Positions 53,314 through 62,299 of a stretch of DNA of 64,000 bases are shown here, piece by piece. The notes beneath the pieces are model-generated. The model was not told the origin of the DNA and did no database searches. It saw nothing but the letters and a program-made list of their open reading frames with translations. The translations under genes were made by a program, and so were the position numbers. Origin of the DNA: Natrinema gelatinilyticum (GTDB taxonomy: Archaea > Halobacteriota > Halobacteria > Halobacteriales > Natrialbaceae). How positions within the stretch are numbered: the first letter of the stretch is position 1; each line of letters starts with the position of its first letter. Where the stretch lies: the NCBI RefSeq assembly GCF_024266705.1, contig NZ_CP100757.1, forward strand, positions 1 to 64,000. Direction: 5' to 3'.

Positions 53314-54281
53314 CTAGAGCATTTCGATGAGAACGGAGCCGACCACGATCGACACGACGGCAAGGATGACCGCCGGTGACTTCGGCAGCTCACGCGCAAT
53401 CAGGTACGTCAGCACGAGCACGAGCAGTGGGAAGGTGTTGAAAAGCGGGATGACTAGGACGGCGGCGCCGATCTCTAGGGCGAAGAAGTTCGTCAGCTGG
53501 GCGAGCGCGGTGAACACACCTGCGATCGCGAACAGGCCCAGCGCCCGGCGGTCGATTGAGGTGGTCGTCCGACGGACGGTCGGCGAGGCGGCGACGATCG
53601 CTAGGAAGGCGACCAACACTGCCGACTGGGCGACTGCGGTCGCATACAGGGGGTCGGAGAAACGATTCAGGCCGAACTTGATGAAGACCTAGAAGATACC
53701 GATAAACACCATCGCGCCGAGCGGGTATGCTAAGTCACGGGGCAGGGCCCGCGCCAGCCGCCGGGCGATCACGTCAACGTCTGCATCGTCGTCGGTGTTT
53801 TGGTCCGTCTGCAGGACGACACCCCCGTCGACGATGCAGAGGACGCCGACGCCCGTCGCGAGCGTGACCGTCTCCTCAAGCAGCGGGACAGCGACGGTCA
53901 TCACGACCAGCGGGTTCATCGCCATAATCGCCGCGGCGACGCTCGCGCCGACCTCTTCAATGCCCCTGAAGTACAGAAGCCGGAACACCGCCGGGTTAAG
54001 TAGGCCAGCGACGAGGAAGGCGCGGCGTTTCTCACCGCGGCGGCGCCGTCGGGGATCCCCTGGGCGAGCAGCAGCGCCCAGAAGATGCAGACGCTGACGA
54101 TGATCGTCGCGAAGGCAGCCGTGAACGCCGGCGACTCCTGTGTCGTCATCTTCGCCGCCGCGATGCCTCGGTTGACGGTGAGCGCCTGGCTCGCGATGAA
54201 CATCGCACCGCCGAACGCGAGAACTGACGCTGGGGCGATCAGGGCTATCACCCCAACTTTCCACCCCTTTAATAAATACAT
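53314..54281 (-). pseudogene. EamA/DMT transporter, broken twice
   Basis: From 54281 a first frame gives helices VGVIALIAPASVLAFGGAMF and SPAFTAAFATIIVSVCIFWA. A shift near 54045 moves to the frame RRAFLVAGLLNPAVFRLLYF, and an in-frame TAG at 53689-53691 splits MVFIGIF from VFIKFGLNRF before the last helices. Together about 320 residues, a ten-helix DMT carrier, now dead unless both are sequencing errors. It is divergent from the short membrane gene at 54414. Confidence 0.82.
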
Positions 54282-54413
54282 GGGCGGTCCGCGGCCACTG
54301 CCGGGCGCCGCACTTGACCGATACTATTATACGTGGCCCTCTGTTTGTGTCTGCCAGGCACGGTTTCCAGTTGCACACACGCGATTGTCCACGCCGTCTC
54401 GGAGCGCTCATCC

Positions 54414-54863
54414 ATGATCCAACGCGAACAACTCGTCGAACTCGGCCTGGCAGTAGTGATGTTCCTGATCGGTGCGCTCGTGTACGTCATCCCGGACTGG
54501 AACGTCGGGATCGTCGTCCTGGTGCTCGCGCTGTCCCAGCTCGTCAGAGTCCACCTGACCGAGGACTGGGCGATCCTCGATACCAGTGTCGGCATCTGGC
54601 TGCTCGTACTCGGCGTTATTACGATGATCTCGCCCGTCTGGGGCGTCCCACTGTTGTTCATTACCGGCGGAGTCCAGCTCGTCCGCGCACTCGGCCACTT
54701 CGGTATGGCGATCGATCTCTCGCTGGTTGCGCTGGTCGGGTACACCCGCAATGCGCCATTATGGGCCGTCGCGCTCTTAGTGGCCGTTGCCGTCGGCAAG
54801 GTGTTGTTCCTCCTACGGGATTACTTCGAGAAAGGCCGGTCATCCCAGTCCCAGCCCGCGTAA
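54414..54863 (+). CDS. Small membrane protein, 149 aa
   Basis: Four hydrophobic segments: LAVVMFLIGALVYVI, VGIVVLVLALSQLV, VGIWLLVLGVITMI and LWAVALLVAVAVGKVLFLL, with short charged loops. No known domain recognised. ATG 54414 was chosen because the upstream extension (from 54333) is cysteine-rich and unlike the rest. Neighbours are broken genes, so its link to the island is unclear. Confidence 0.65.
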   Translation: MIQREQLVELGLAVVMFLIGALVYVIPDWNVGIVVLVLALSQLVRVHLTEDWAILDTSVGIWLLVLGVITMISPVWGVPLLFITGGVQLVRALGHFGMAIDLSLVALVGYTRNAPLWAVALLVAVAVGKVLFLLRDYFEKGRSSQSQPA

Positions 54864-54866
54864 TAT

Positions 54867-55437
54867 CTCGCCCACCTACTACTTTTTCCTCCATCTCGAT
54901 CACGGTTGCCCGTAGCTCGCAACTTTCCAGCGGCTTGTGGGTTCGTGCGATTCTGAAAACCATCTGCGAGCGGGCGGCGGGTTGGTTGCCAGGCGAGGGC
55001 ATCCCGGACCATCTCCACTGGGTGCGGCGGCCGGTCCTCACTGGGGCGGTCGCCGAGCCGGGTTCGGCAGGATGAGCTGGTGGCGACGACCTGCTTGTCC
55101 GGGCTGGTCTCAACCTGATCGAAGAGAACGCCGCCGATGGCCTTCGACAGCTTGTAGTATTCGGCCTCGTAGCCGAACGAGCCGGCCATTCCACAGCACT
55201 AGGAGTCAAGGACGACCGGCCGGGCGTGAAGCATTGAGCCGTCCGAGAGGACCACCTCGACCTCCTCGGTGTAGGCATCGGTGATCCCGTAGCGCACCGA
55301 GTGGGCGCCCGTGGAGTTGTTGCCGATCGACCCGCCGATGGTCGCCCGGCCCGACAATGCCGGGTTCGGCGCGAACTTCAGGCCGTACTCTGCGAGGCTG
55401 TGGCGAGGAAGGTGATCGGGATCGTCGAGGACAACCT
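54867..55437 (-). pseudogene. FAD-linked/Fe-S oxidase, internally deleted
   Basis: The right part (about 55437-55205) keeps the GlcD-type FAD core: EYGLKFAPNPALSGRATIGGS, NNSTGAHSVRYGITD and EEVEVVLSDGS. It joins, through a TAG at about 55199-55201, directly to the C-terminal cysteine domain: CCGMAGSFGYEAEYYKLSKA and IGGVLFDQVETSPDKQVV. Between these two points an intact haloarchaeal enzyme (about 1,000 residues) has some 2 kb of coding sequence, all missing here. The N terminus is also gone. Confidence 0.8.
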
Positions 55438-55569
55438 CAAGACTCTAGTCGGAGCTGAACAAGCCGTCCTTGTACCGCGTGAACGTTTCAGGCTGCCTGA
55501 ACTGCCGATCGATGATCTCTTTGGCCTCCGCGCGACCGTACTCCTCATGAGCCGGTCCAGTCTGGCCGG

Positions 55570-55830
55570 TTACTCCTCCTCATCCTCTTCGAAGTAGTGG
55601 TAGAAGACCTCAAGGACGGGGACCATCACGCCGCCACTGCTGGATCGCTCGAGAGCGGCCTTTGTACAGATGCGGTCCCACTGCTCGTCGTCATCGGCCG
55701 CACAGAGCTCCTCGACCTCGATCGTCGCGTGCGGGCCAGGAATCGTGTCCGGGTGGCCCGACGGGTCGTCGGGCCGCTCTCGGCGGACATGCTCAGCGGG
55801 GGCGCGACAGATGGGACAAGTGTGTGTCAT
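55570..55830 (-). CDS. Small zinc-binding hypothetical protein, 86 aa
   Basis: Starts THTCPICRAPAEH with a CxxC plus a later cysteine in EELCAADDD and another in DRICTKA, so a single zinc site is plausible. The C terminus is an acidic run (YHYFEEDEEE). ATG 55830. No known domain. It lies between two pseudogenes but is itself intact. Confidence 0.6.
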   Translation of the reverse strand: MTHTCPICRAPAEHVRRERPDDPSGHPDTIPGPHATIEVEELCAADDDEQWDRICTKAALERSSSGGVMVPVLEVFYHYFEEDEEE

Positions 55831-55869
55831 GGTTCATCACGGGCTATGGGTGTGGTGACATATATACTA

Positions 55870-56320
55870 TGAGGCTTCAGGCCTCGCGCGACCGGCTGAC
55901 GACGAGGGCGCGGCCCCCAGAACGCGGCCGCGAGGCCAACGAGGACGCGCACGAAGCGAGCGACGGTATCGCCGACCAGGGCACAGAGCTCCAGGCGTCA
56001 ATGGAACCCCTCGAGGCGCGATGGACGAGATTGACCAGGTGGTCGAGATGATCAACGACATCACTGAACTGACGAACATTTTGCGCTGAACGCCAACATC
56101 GAGGCCGCCCGGGTGGGTCAGGCCGGCGCGGGCTTCGCAGTCGTTGCCGACGAAATCAAGGACCCCGCTAACGAAACCCAGTCGCCCACCGACAAGATCA
56201 GCCAGCGCATCGAATCAAGCGCGCCCTCGAATGCTTCGAGATCGACGCCGTCTGGCCCGCGAAACGGTCGAGGAGGGAAAGCCCACGCCGGAGCCGCTGT
56301 TGGCATGTACGGCCACGCTA
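55870..56320 (+). pseudogene. Chemotaxis transducer relic (MCP signalling domain)
   Basis: In pieces across frames: DEIDQVVEMINDITE, TNI then LNANIEAARVGQAGAGFAVVADEIKDPANETQSP and finally RETVEEGK. This is the highly conserved hairpin tip of methyl-accepting transducers, with a frameshift near 56080. Sensor and membrane parts are missing. It ends shortly before the moeA promoter region. Confidence 0.8.
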
Positions 56321-56359
56321 CGGCAATTCTTTTCATACCCTCAGTTCTATCCAGCAGAT

Positions 56360-57568
56360 ATGGCTCACAAGCACGATGACATGGTGTGGCGTGACGCAGC
56401 TGTGTCGACAGTTCTTTCGGTACGCGATGAGGCTCTGGAACGGCAACCGCCCAAACGAATCTCGATCGACCGGGTCGCTGGCCGCGTCCTGGTCAGCGAG
56501 ATCGTCGCCGAGGCGGACGTCCCTGCCCACGACCACGCGACGATGGATGGGTACGCCTTCGACGCGACCGACGAGTACCCGCTGGAGATCGTCGAGTCGG
56601 AGATTTTCCCTGAGGACGAACCGCCGTTGATCGGCCCTGGCGAGGCCGTCGAGATCGCGACGGGAGCAAGCCTGCCGCCGGAGGCTAACGCCGTCTTGAA
56701 GCGCGAGGAGGCGACCGTCGAGGACGGGCGACTGTCTGGGATCGACATCGAACCCGGAACGTACACGTACGCGCGCGGGAGCAACGTCACAGCCGGCGAA
56801 CAGCTGTTCGCCGCCGGCGATCGCCTCGCCGCAAAGGATGCAATATTGTTGGGCGATCTCGGCTACGATGAAGTTCCGGTCCACGAGCGCTTCGCGACGG
56901 GCGTGCTCGCGACGGGCACCGAGATCCACGAAGGCCGCCAACAGGATCTCGACTCACCGATGCTTGCGGACCTCGTCCGATCGTGGGGACACAATGCGAC
57001 CTACGAGGGTACGACACCCGATGAGTACGAGCGGGTCAGGGACGCAATCGAGTCACTTGCTGATGAATACGACGTCATCCTCACGACTGGTGGAACTAGC
57101 GTCGGACACAAGGACTACGTCATCAGGGCGTTGGCTGAACTCGGTGAGGTGGAGTTCCACCGCGTCCGGATCCGTCCCGGAAAACCCATCGCCCTGGCAA
57201 CTCTCGAGGACGCCGTCGCATTTGCCATTCCTGGCAAACCACTCGGGGCCTACACCATCTCGACGCTCGTGATGCGGCCGTTTTTCACCGGCCGTACGGA
57301 CCTCTCGACGATCGAAGCACGGTTTGCCTATGATGTCGGGCTCGGGCCCGACGGGTTCGAGTACGCGGTCCCCGTCACGCTGGAGGACGGCACCGCGTTG
57401 CCGCTCGGGCACGTCGAGTCGCCGCTGTCGGTCTACGAGGATACCTTCGACCCGAGTGTGCTGTCTTCGAGCACGCGCGCGACGCGGGCCGACGGGTTTG
57501 TCATCACGCAGTCGGCGCTGGCGGCGGGCGAGCTCGTGCGCGTTGTTCCGTATCCGGTTGTCGAGTGA
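56360..57568 (+). CDS. moeA: Molybdopterin molybdenumtransferase MoeA
   Basis: A 402-residue MoeA. Signatures: DHATMDGYAFD in domain III, IEIATGA-like VEIATGASLP, LTTGGTSVGHKDYV (MPT-binding domain), RIRPGKPIALA and AIPGKPLGAYT. MoeA inserts molybdate into adenylated molybdopterin. It is followed after one base by mocA, together giving the cofactor for MCD-type hydroxylases. ATG 56360; ATG 56381 is possible. Position in the island suggests a dedicated copy rather than the housekeeping one. Confidence 0.93.
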   Translation: MAHKHDDMVWRDAAVSTVLSVRDEALERQPPKRISIDRVAGRVLVSEIVAEADVPAHDHATMDGYAFDATDEYPLEIVESEIFPEDEPPLIGPGEAVEIATGASLPPEANAVLKREEATVEDGRLSGIDIEPGTYTYARGSNVTAGEQLFAAGDRLAAKDAILLGDLGYDEVPVHERFATGVLATGTEIHEGRQQDLDSPMLADLVRSWGHNATYEGTTPDEYERVRDAIESLADEYDVILTTGGTSVGHKDYVIRALAELGEVEFHRVRIRPGKPIALATLEDAVAFAIPGKPLGAYTISTLVMRPFFTGRTDLSTIEARFAYDVGLGPDGFEYAVPVTLEDGTALPLGHVESPLSVYEDTFDPSVLSSSTRATRADGFVITQSALAAGELVRVVPYPVVE

Positions 57569-57569
57569 G

Positions 57570-58217
57570 ATGGCCCGACGTAACCTCCCCGTCCAACAGC
57601 CGGCGTCGTTCCCAGATCGACAGCCACGGTTAGGGGCGACAGTCCACGGCATCTTGCTTGCCGCTGGGACGAGCAGTCGCTACGGAAAAGCGAACAAGCT
57701 CCTGGCGACGGTCGACGGGCAGCCGTTGGTCCGCCACGCGGCCGAGGCACTCCTCGCAAGCGCCGTCGATGGTATCACGGTTGTCGTCGGCCATGAAGCC
57801 GACTACGTCACTGCCGCCCTCGAGGCCCTCCCGGTAACAGTACGTCTCAACAAGGCCTACGCCGAGGGCCAGAGCATATCCGTCCAAACAGGTATCGAAC
57901 GCGCCGCAGCGCAGGACGCAGATGCCGCCCTCGTCGCGCTCGGCGACATGCCCAACGTCGACCCGACGTCGGTCGACCTGCTCGTCGACGCCTATGAACG
58001 CGGTGTCGCCGATGTCGTGGCAGCCGCCTACGAGGGGAAGCGCGGCAACCCGGTCCTGTTCGACGTGCGCTTCTTCGACGAACTAACCGACGTCGACGGC
58101 GACGTCGGCGGCCGACGGCTGCTAACCGAATCCGACGCGGCCGTCGCCATCGAAACCGCTGACCCGGCCGTACTCTGCGACGTCGATCGCCCGAGTGATC
58201 TCGACAAGGCCAGGTAG
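57570..58217 (+). CDS. mocA: Molybdenum cofactor cytidylyltransferase, MocA-like
   Basis: A 215-residue nucleotidyltransferase. GILLAAGTSSRYGKANKLL is the NTP-binding loop (LAAGxSxRxGxxK), ALGDMPNVDP the metal site, GKRGNPVLF the cofactor loop and GDVGGRRLL a late conserved stretch. This is the MocA pattern rather than MobA, so it should make the CMP form (MCD) used by xanthine dehydrogenase-family enzymes such as the two encoded here. The first 25 residues are a polar extension. One base separates it from moeA. Confidence 0.9.
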   Translation: MARRNLPVQQPASFPDRQPRLGATVHGILLAAGTSSRYGKANKLLATVDGQPLVRHAAEALLASAVDGITVVVGHEADYVTAALEALPVTVRLNKAYAEGQSISVQTGIERAAAQDADAALVALGDMPNVDPTSVDLLVDAYERGVADVVAAAYEGKRGNPVLFDVRFFDELTDVDGDVGGRRLLTESDAAVAIETADPAVLCDVDRPSDLDKAR

Positions 58218-58268
58218 CCCGCGGACAACTACCGCCAGTTATTCGTCTGCTGTGCTCGTACAACGAAT

Positions 58269-58769
58269 ATGTTCCGCAAAGAGATTTGTTACGATCCCAT
58301 TGGGGTGGTTCATTCGCCGTATGAGTCACCGGCGGACATCCCGAAACACGCGAGCGCCGCGGTCGACGCCAGTGGAACCGTCGAACTCGACGAGAAATAC
58401 GGTGACGGGCTAGCCGAGATCGACGGATTCTCGCACATCGTTCTGGTCACGCACCTCCACCTCGTCGAGGACGCGGCCATGACGTGTGATCCCCCGTTTG
58501 CCGACGTCGAACCTGGGATCTTCGCCACACGTGGACCGCGGCGTCCAAACCCCATCGGGCTTTCAATCGTCCGCCTCACAAGCCGAGATGATACCGTCCT
58601 ATCCGTGGAGTCTCTCGACCTCGTCAACGGGACGCCGGTACTGGACGTCAAACCCTTCGCCCCGAAGGCCGACGCACTCACCGGCCTCCGTGGGGGGTGG
58701 ATCGAGGACTACACCGACCAGGACGTTTCTGCGTTGGCACCGACAGATGGAGGTGAACACAAACCGTAA
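58269..58769 (+). CDS. trmO: TrmO-family tRNA methyltransferase
   Basis: A 166-residue YaeB/TrmO-type protein: PIGVVHSPYESPADIPKHAS, FSHIVLVTHLH, and ATRGPRRPNPIGLSIVRL with the SAM-binding RRPNPIG motif, then DVKPFAPKAD. TrmO methylates t6A37 of tRNA; archaeal members often lie near molybdenum cofactor genes, and their real substrate there is uncertain. Starts 52 bases after mocA and may be cotranscribed. Confidence 0.85.
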   Translation: MFRKEICYDPIGVVHSPYESPADIPKHASAAVDASGTVELDEKYGDGLAEIDGFSHIVLVTHLHLVEDAAMTCDPPFADVEPGIFATRGPRRPNPIGLSIVRLTSRDDTVLSVESLDLVNGTPVLDVKPFAPKADALTGLRGGWIEDYTDQDVSALAPTDGGEHKP

Positions 58770-59141
58770 CGACAATCGGCGACTCGCCCGAACTGGTCGT
58801 CACGGCGACTCGCACCGATTCGCCGACGTTCACGCTGCTCGCCCCGCCCGCAGTCCCGTGACACCTCGTTAGATAGTTCCTACTGTGTTAGCAGGGCTAC
58901 CCCAGACCTCGGATCCCCGACTCCCTCACGAGGTCCGACACGATCCGTGTCCAATCGAGCGTCGTCATCGCGTTCGGGGGATCCGCCGTTTTCTTCCGGC
59001 GGCGGGCCCCTTTGCTCTCGCCCTCCTTTGGTTTTCGGAGTGAGCGAATATTCGGACCACTGATCTGATCGTCGGCGTACTCGACGCGGGAAAAGCCATC
59101 CTGCGGCGGTTGGACTTCCCAGTTGAACGGCGATCGGGCCG
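58770..59141 (-). other. Gap with a possible broken small gene
   Basis: A minus-strand frame without a clear start runs from about 59139 to a TAG at 58897-58899 and reads NWEVQPPQDGFSRVEYADDQ, then MTTLDWTRIVSDLVRESGIR. Its composition looks like real protein, and it directly follows the YlbF-like gene, but I cannot identify it. It may be a damaged gene or use an unusual start. Confidence 0.35.
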
Positions 59142-59534
59142 TCAGTCCTCGCAGCAGCCGCCGGCTTTCTGGCCGAAGTCGATGGATAGAGGCTCGGAGA
59201 TGACATCGTTGAGTTCCGTCAGGCGCGCTTCTAACGCGGCCTGCGCCTCCAAGTGTTCGGCCATTACGGGGATGGAGTTGAGCTCCGACTGGAGGTTCTG
59301 GAGCCGCTGGATCTGGTCCTGCGAGACGGACCCCGACTGTCGGGAGAGCATGTACGACTCGTGGGCCTGTTCAAACTCGCTGATCTTCTGTTGGGCCTCC
59401 TCGGAGTTCTGCACTGCCATCTGCGTTTCGAGGAAACGCTGATACTCCGGCATATCAGCGATAGCGGCGCCAAGCCGCGAGGCGAGTGACGATACGTCTG
59501 ATTGTTCGGTTCCCGAGATTGTGTCGGTCTCCAT
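59142..59534 (-). CDS. YlbF/YmcA-like protein
   Basis: A 130-residue helical protein: SSLASRLGAAIADMPEYQRF, then long helices with QQKISEFEQAHESYML and QRLQNLQSELNSIPVMAEHL. This fits the Com_YlbF family. The C terminus ends GGCCED, a cysteine pair also seen, to my knowledge, in haloarchaeal members; Bacillus YlbF and YmcA act in a complex with an iron-sulfur cluster. Function in archaea unknown. ATG 59534; the longer frame reads into the flanking IS region. Confidence 0.78.
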   Translation of the reverse strand: METDTISGTEQSDVSSLASRLGAAIADMPEYQRFLETQMAVQNSEEAQQKISEFEQAHESYMLSRQSGSVSQDQIQRLQNLQSELNSIPVMAEHLEAQAALEARLTELNDVISEPLSIDFGQKAGGCCED

Positions 59535-59737
59535 AGTGTACGAATCGCAATCGTGCTTCTTTAATCTGCCGCCTGTATCTCGATTCCACACGACGCGTGA
59601 CCTCGATCGTGGTGGCCGTCGAAAGGCGATACCACCACCCGGCGCACCGTCGGCGCAGCAGTGTCGCAGCGCGGAAGCACAGCGAATCATTAGCACATTG
59701 GTCCAACCTGCTGTGTTGACTAGATGCTAAGTGGTAG

Positions 59738-60440
59738 TTAGAGCGGCTCACAGAGCTGTTCTATATTGGTGATAGTGAACATGAGGACGATTTCACGGAA
59801 CTGTCGATACCAGCCCAGCGCTCGCATGGCATCGCCGAGCGAGTGCTTCGTTGTCGAGTATGAGGTTTCGGCCATCCAGTGCTGAGAGTAGCCGCTTGCC
59901 CGGATAAGCGCGTTGTGTCCTTTCTTGAGTGATCTCGATCCACGTTGTAAGATCGATGGCTCGACACCGTGGGGTAGAACTGGAACTTCGTGTGCCAGTT
60001 GTGGAAGACTTTGTCAGCAGCCACGGGCAGCAGGTCGTCTGCGTTTCGGCGGACGACCTGCGGCCCCGTCTTCGTATCGTGTTTCCATCGTGCTGAGATG
60101 TGAACGTCAAGAACAGCAAGAGACTCTACATCGGTTACTGTCGTCACTTTCAGCGTCTGAACACTGTTCCCAGATCGCTGACGGTGATATGACGAGGCAG
60201 CGCGTCGGTTGAAGAACGTGCTGTCGATGGCTGTGTGTCCAGACTGCGGGTGTTGCTGCGCTGAAACGCGCAGTACCGCCCGCCACACCCACATTTTGAG
60301 CCGATCGAACGACTTGTGGATCGTGCTTTAACCCAGGAGATCGACTCGATCAAAGCCAAGTACGTCACGAATCTAGGCCATATGCTTCAGCCGGTTCGGC
60401 GTTTCACGGTAGCTATGGCCCTCTTCTGGCGAAATTTTGA
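59738..60440 (-). pseudogene. IS5-family transposase relic
   Basis: Minus-strand pieces in order: GHSYRETPNRLKHMA, FDRVDLLG, STIHKSFDRLKMWVWRAVLR, HTAIDSTFFNRRAASSYHRQ, TDVESLAVLDVHISARWKHDTKTG, VVRRNADDLLPVAADKVF, then after a shift WMAETSYSTTKHSLGDAMRAL and WYRQFREIVLMFTI. These are the DDE parts of a haloarchaeal IS5 transposase with at least two stops and a frameshift. One end (GTTAGAGCGGCTCAC near 59736) looks like the element end; the other is lost where it meets a nucleotidyltransferase relic. Confidence 0.8.
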
Positions 60441-60650
60441 GATCAGCTTCTCGTTCGAATCAACGCGCTTCAAGGAAAGCAATGACTTTGTCGTAGTCAT
60501 CTGGAGCGATGACAAGGTCGAGGTCGGTCGAGAACCGCGTCTCGACCTGACTAACCACGTAGCCTCCAACAAGGTCGAAGCCAATAAATCACGCCTCTAG
60601 TTCTTCGAGCACATGGATGAGTGCCTTGCTTCGGTCTTCTTTACTCATGC
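60441..60650 (-). pseudogene. Nucleotidyltransferase relic (MNT-like)
   Basis: From an ATG at about 60650: SKEDRSKALIHVLEELEA, a stop, then FDLVGGYVVSQVETRFSTDLD and LVIAPDDYDKVIAFLEAR. GGYVVS and STDLDLV match the nucleotidyltransferase loop and paired aspartates of small stand-alone transferases often found in toxin-antitoxin-like pairs. The end is fused to the IS5 relic. A preceding short frame (near 60764-60660, MAFTNEY then TTFESALDMLGRM) may be its broken partner. Confidence 0.65.
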
Positions 60651-60854
60651 TCAGGCTAGATCAATCCGGTAGGACGCGTCAGCGTCGTCGTTGTCGCACA
60701 TGCGGCCAAGCATATCGAGTGCAGACTCGAAGGTCGTTTAGTACTCGTTTGTGAACGCCATGGTTTCCTGAAGCGGGATGACGGGTCATCCGTCGCGACC
60801 ATCTCGGCCTCGATCAGTGACCGTGGCCCTAGAACGATCTAGATAGTGCTAACT

Positions 60855-62098
60855 ATAATTAGGACTAGAAGTAATTTCCCACTTTGGAACCGAGAGTTAG
60901 TCGAGAGCAGTGTCAATCACTGTTGACTGTTCGGCAAGTGGCTCAAAGAATCTATCGCTGAAAGCCGTTTGTAGTGCTCTATTGAAAATGCGGTACGGCG
61001 GCGGGGTCAGTAGATTTTGAACTAAAGAATTACGCATTTTGGCCGAGAGGTGACTCGACTTTCTCACCTAATCTGGCAGTGCTCGAGGTGATCATCTCGA
61101 GCAAAATATATTCCAACCACGATCAAAGGTATTTTACTGAATAGCAACCATCATAATTGCGGTATCCCCACGCAGTCTCCCATTTTCAATAGAGCAGTTT
61201 GTAGCTGTCTCCAGCACTCCTCAACCGGATTTAGTTCGGGAGAATAACAGGCGACGTTATAAATGTGAGGTCGTCGCGGGCCGCTAGGTCTGTGACGGCT
61301 GACGCCTGGAAATACAGCGCTCCATCCAACACGATAAGCAAATCATCTTTGAATTCTTCATATAAAGCAAGAATGAAACGTTTGGCATGAGCAGCGGTCA
61401 CATACTCTTCGAATTGAGAAAAAAAGCGATCACCGAAAACAGTGATCGCGCCCAAAAGACATGTCCAGTCGCGTTGGACGGTTAATTCGACAAACGGCTG
61501 CGTGCCGCGTGGTTCCCGCGTGGCACGCGGCTCAACTTGGACGGATTTCTTGGATCGATACAGACTATTGTGGCGTCCATCTCCCGCCGTTTTTGAGCTC
61601 AACGCGGAACGTCTCTTGCTCGTCAGCGTCAGATTCGGCGGCTGTACGGCGTGGTTTTTGATAACTCAACCCCGTTTCGTTGAGCAACAGCCGGCAACTC
61701 GGGATCGAGTACGCGACATCGTCGGTCTCGTCAGGATACTGCCGGACGAGCACCGGCATCCACGGTAGCGAGTTAACCCCAATTTCCTCAGGAGATCCGT
61801 GGACAGTCTCTCCGACTCTTTTTACTTTTTTCTGATAGCTTCCGATTTCTTCTAGATCGATGAACATTAACAGCAGTATGCTCGAGCGACTCGTCAATGT
61901 CGAGCCTCTTGAGCCAGCGATAGATAGTCCGTCACTGAACGCCGTACCACTCGGCGAGTTCAGTTTGCGTAACGCATTTTTGGACGCTATTGCCGCTATG
62001 AGCCGTTGTATCGGTTTCTTTCCTTCCACGTTGTCGAGAATATCTTGCACATCCTCGACAGTAATTTCGTCGATATCATTCACTGCATTCAGAAACAT
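60855..62098 (-). pseudogene. IS630-family transposase relic, interrupted by a MITE
   Basis: From 62098: EITVEDVQDILDNVEGKKPIQ, VDYSIPSCR-like VAYSIPSCRLLLNETGLSYQKPRRTAAE, KKSVQVEPRAT, RDWTCLLGAITVFGDRFFSQFEEYVTA and LLIVLDGALYFQASAV. The catalytic end YSPELNPVEECWRQLQT reaches 61204, stops at a 222-base insertion, and resumes at 60974 with AFSDRFFEPLAEQSTVIDTALD and LSVPK. Frameshifts and a nonsense codon confirm it is dead. Confidence 0.85.
60975..61196. mobile_element. 222-bp MITE inside the IS630 relic
   Basis: A non-coding insertion with perfect 16-base terminal inverted repeats (TGCTCTATTGAAAATG at 60975-60990; complement at 61181-61196). An 8-base target duplication, GTTTGTAG, flanks it at 60967-60974 and 61197-61204. 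Removing it and one copy of the duplication rejoins the transposase frame exactly. The middle holds a near-perfect palindrome at 61081-61102 (GCTCGAG ... CTCGAGC). No gene inside. Confidence 0.92.
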
Positions 62099-62299
62099 AT
62101 TCTGAGTAAACAGTTCTAACGGATACTATAGACATTGCCGTCGTAGAGAGACTACCCCCCGCAACTCCCAGTCCTCCGGCTCATCAGGGAGCGCTACCGG
62201 TCTCACATCCAGATTGGTTCGTGCTGGACAGCGGCCAGTCAACACTGGTCGTGAACGGTGTGTCTCGGAGGGTCGGAGCCATCCCCAACGGACGATTCC
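62099..62299. other. Intergenic region
   Basis: About 200 bases between the IS630 relic and the MFS gene stop. It probably includes the right end of the IS630 element, but no matching terminal repeat could be assigned with confidence. Confidence 0.35.
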
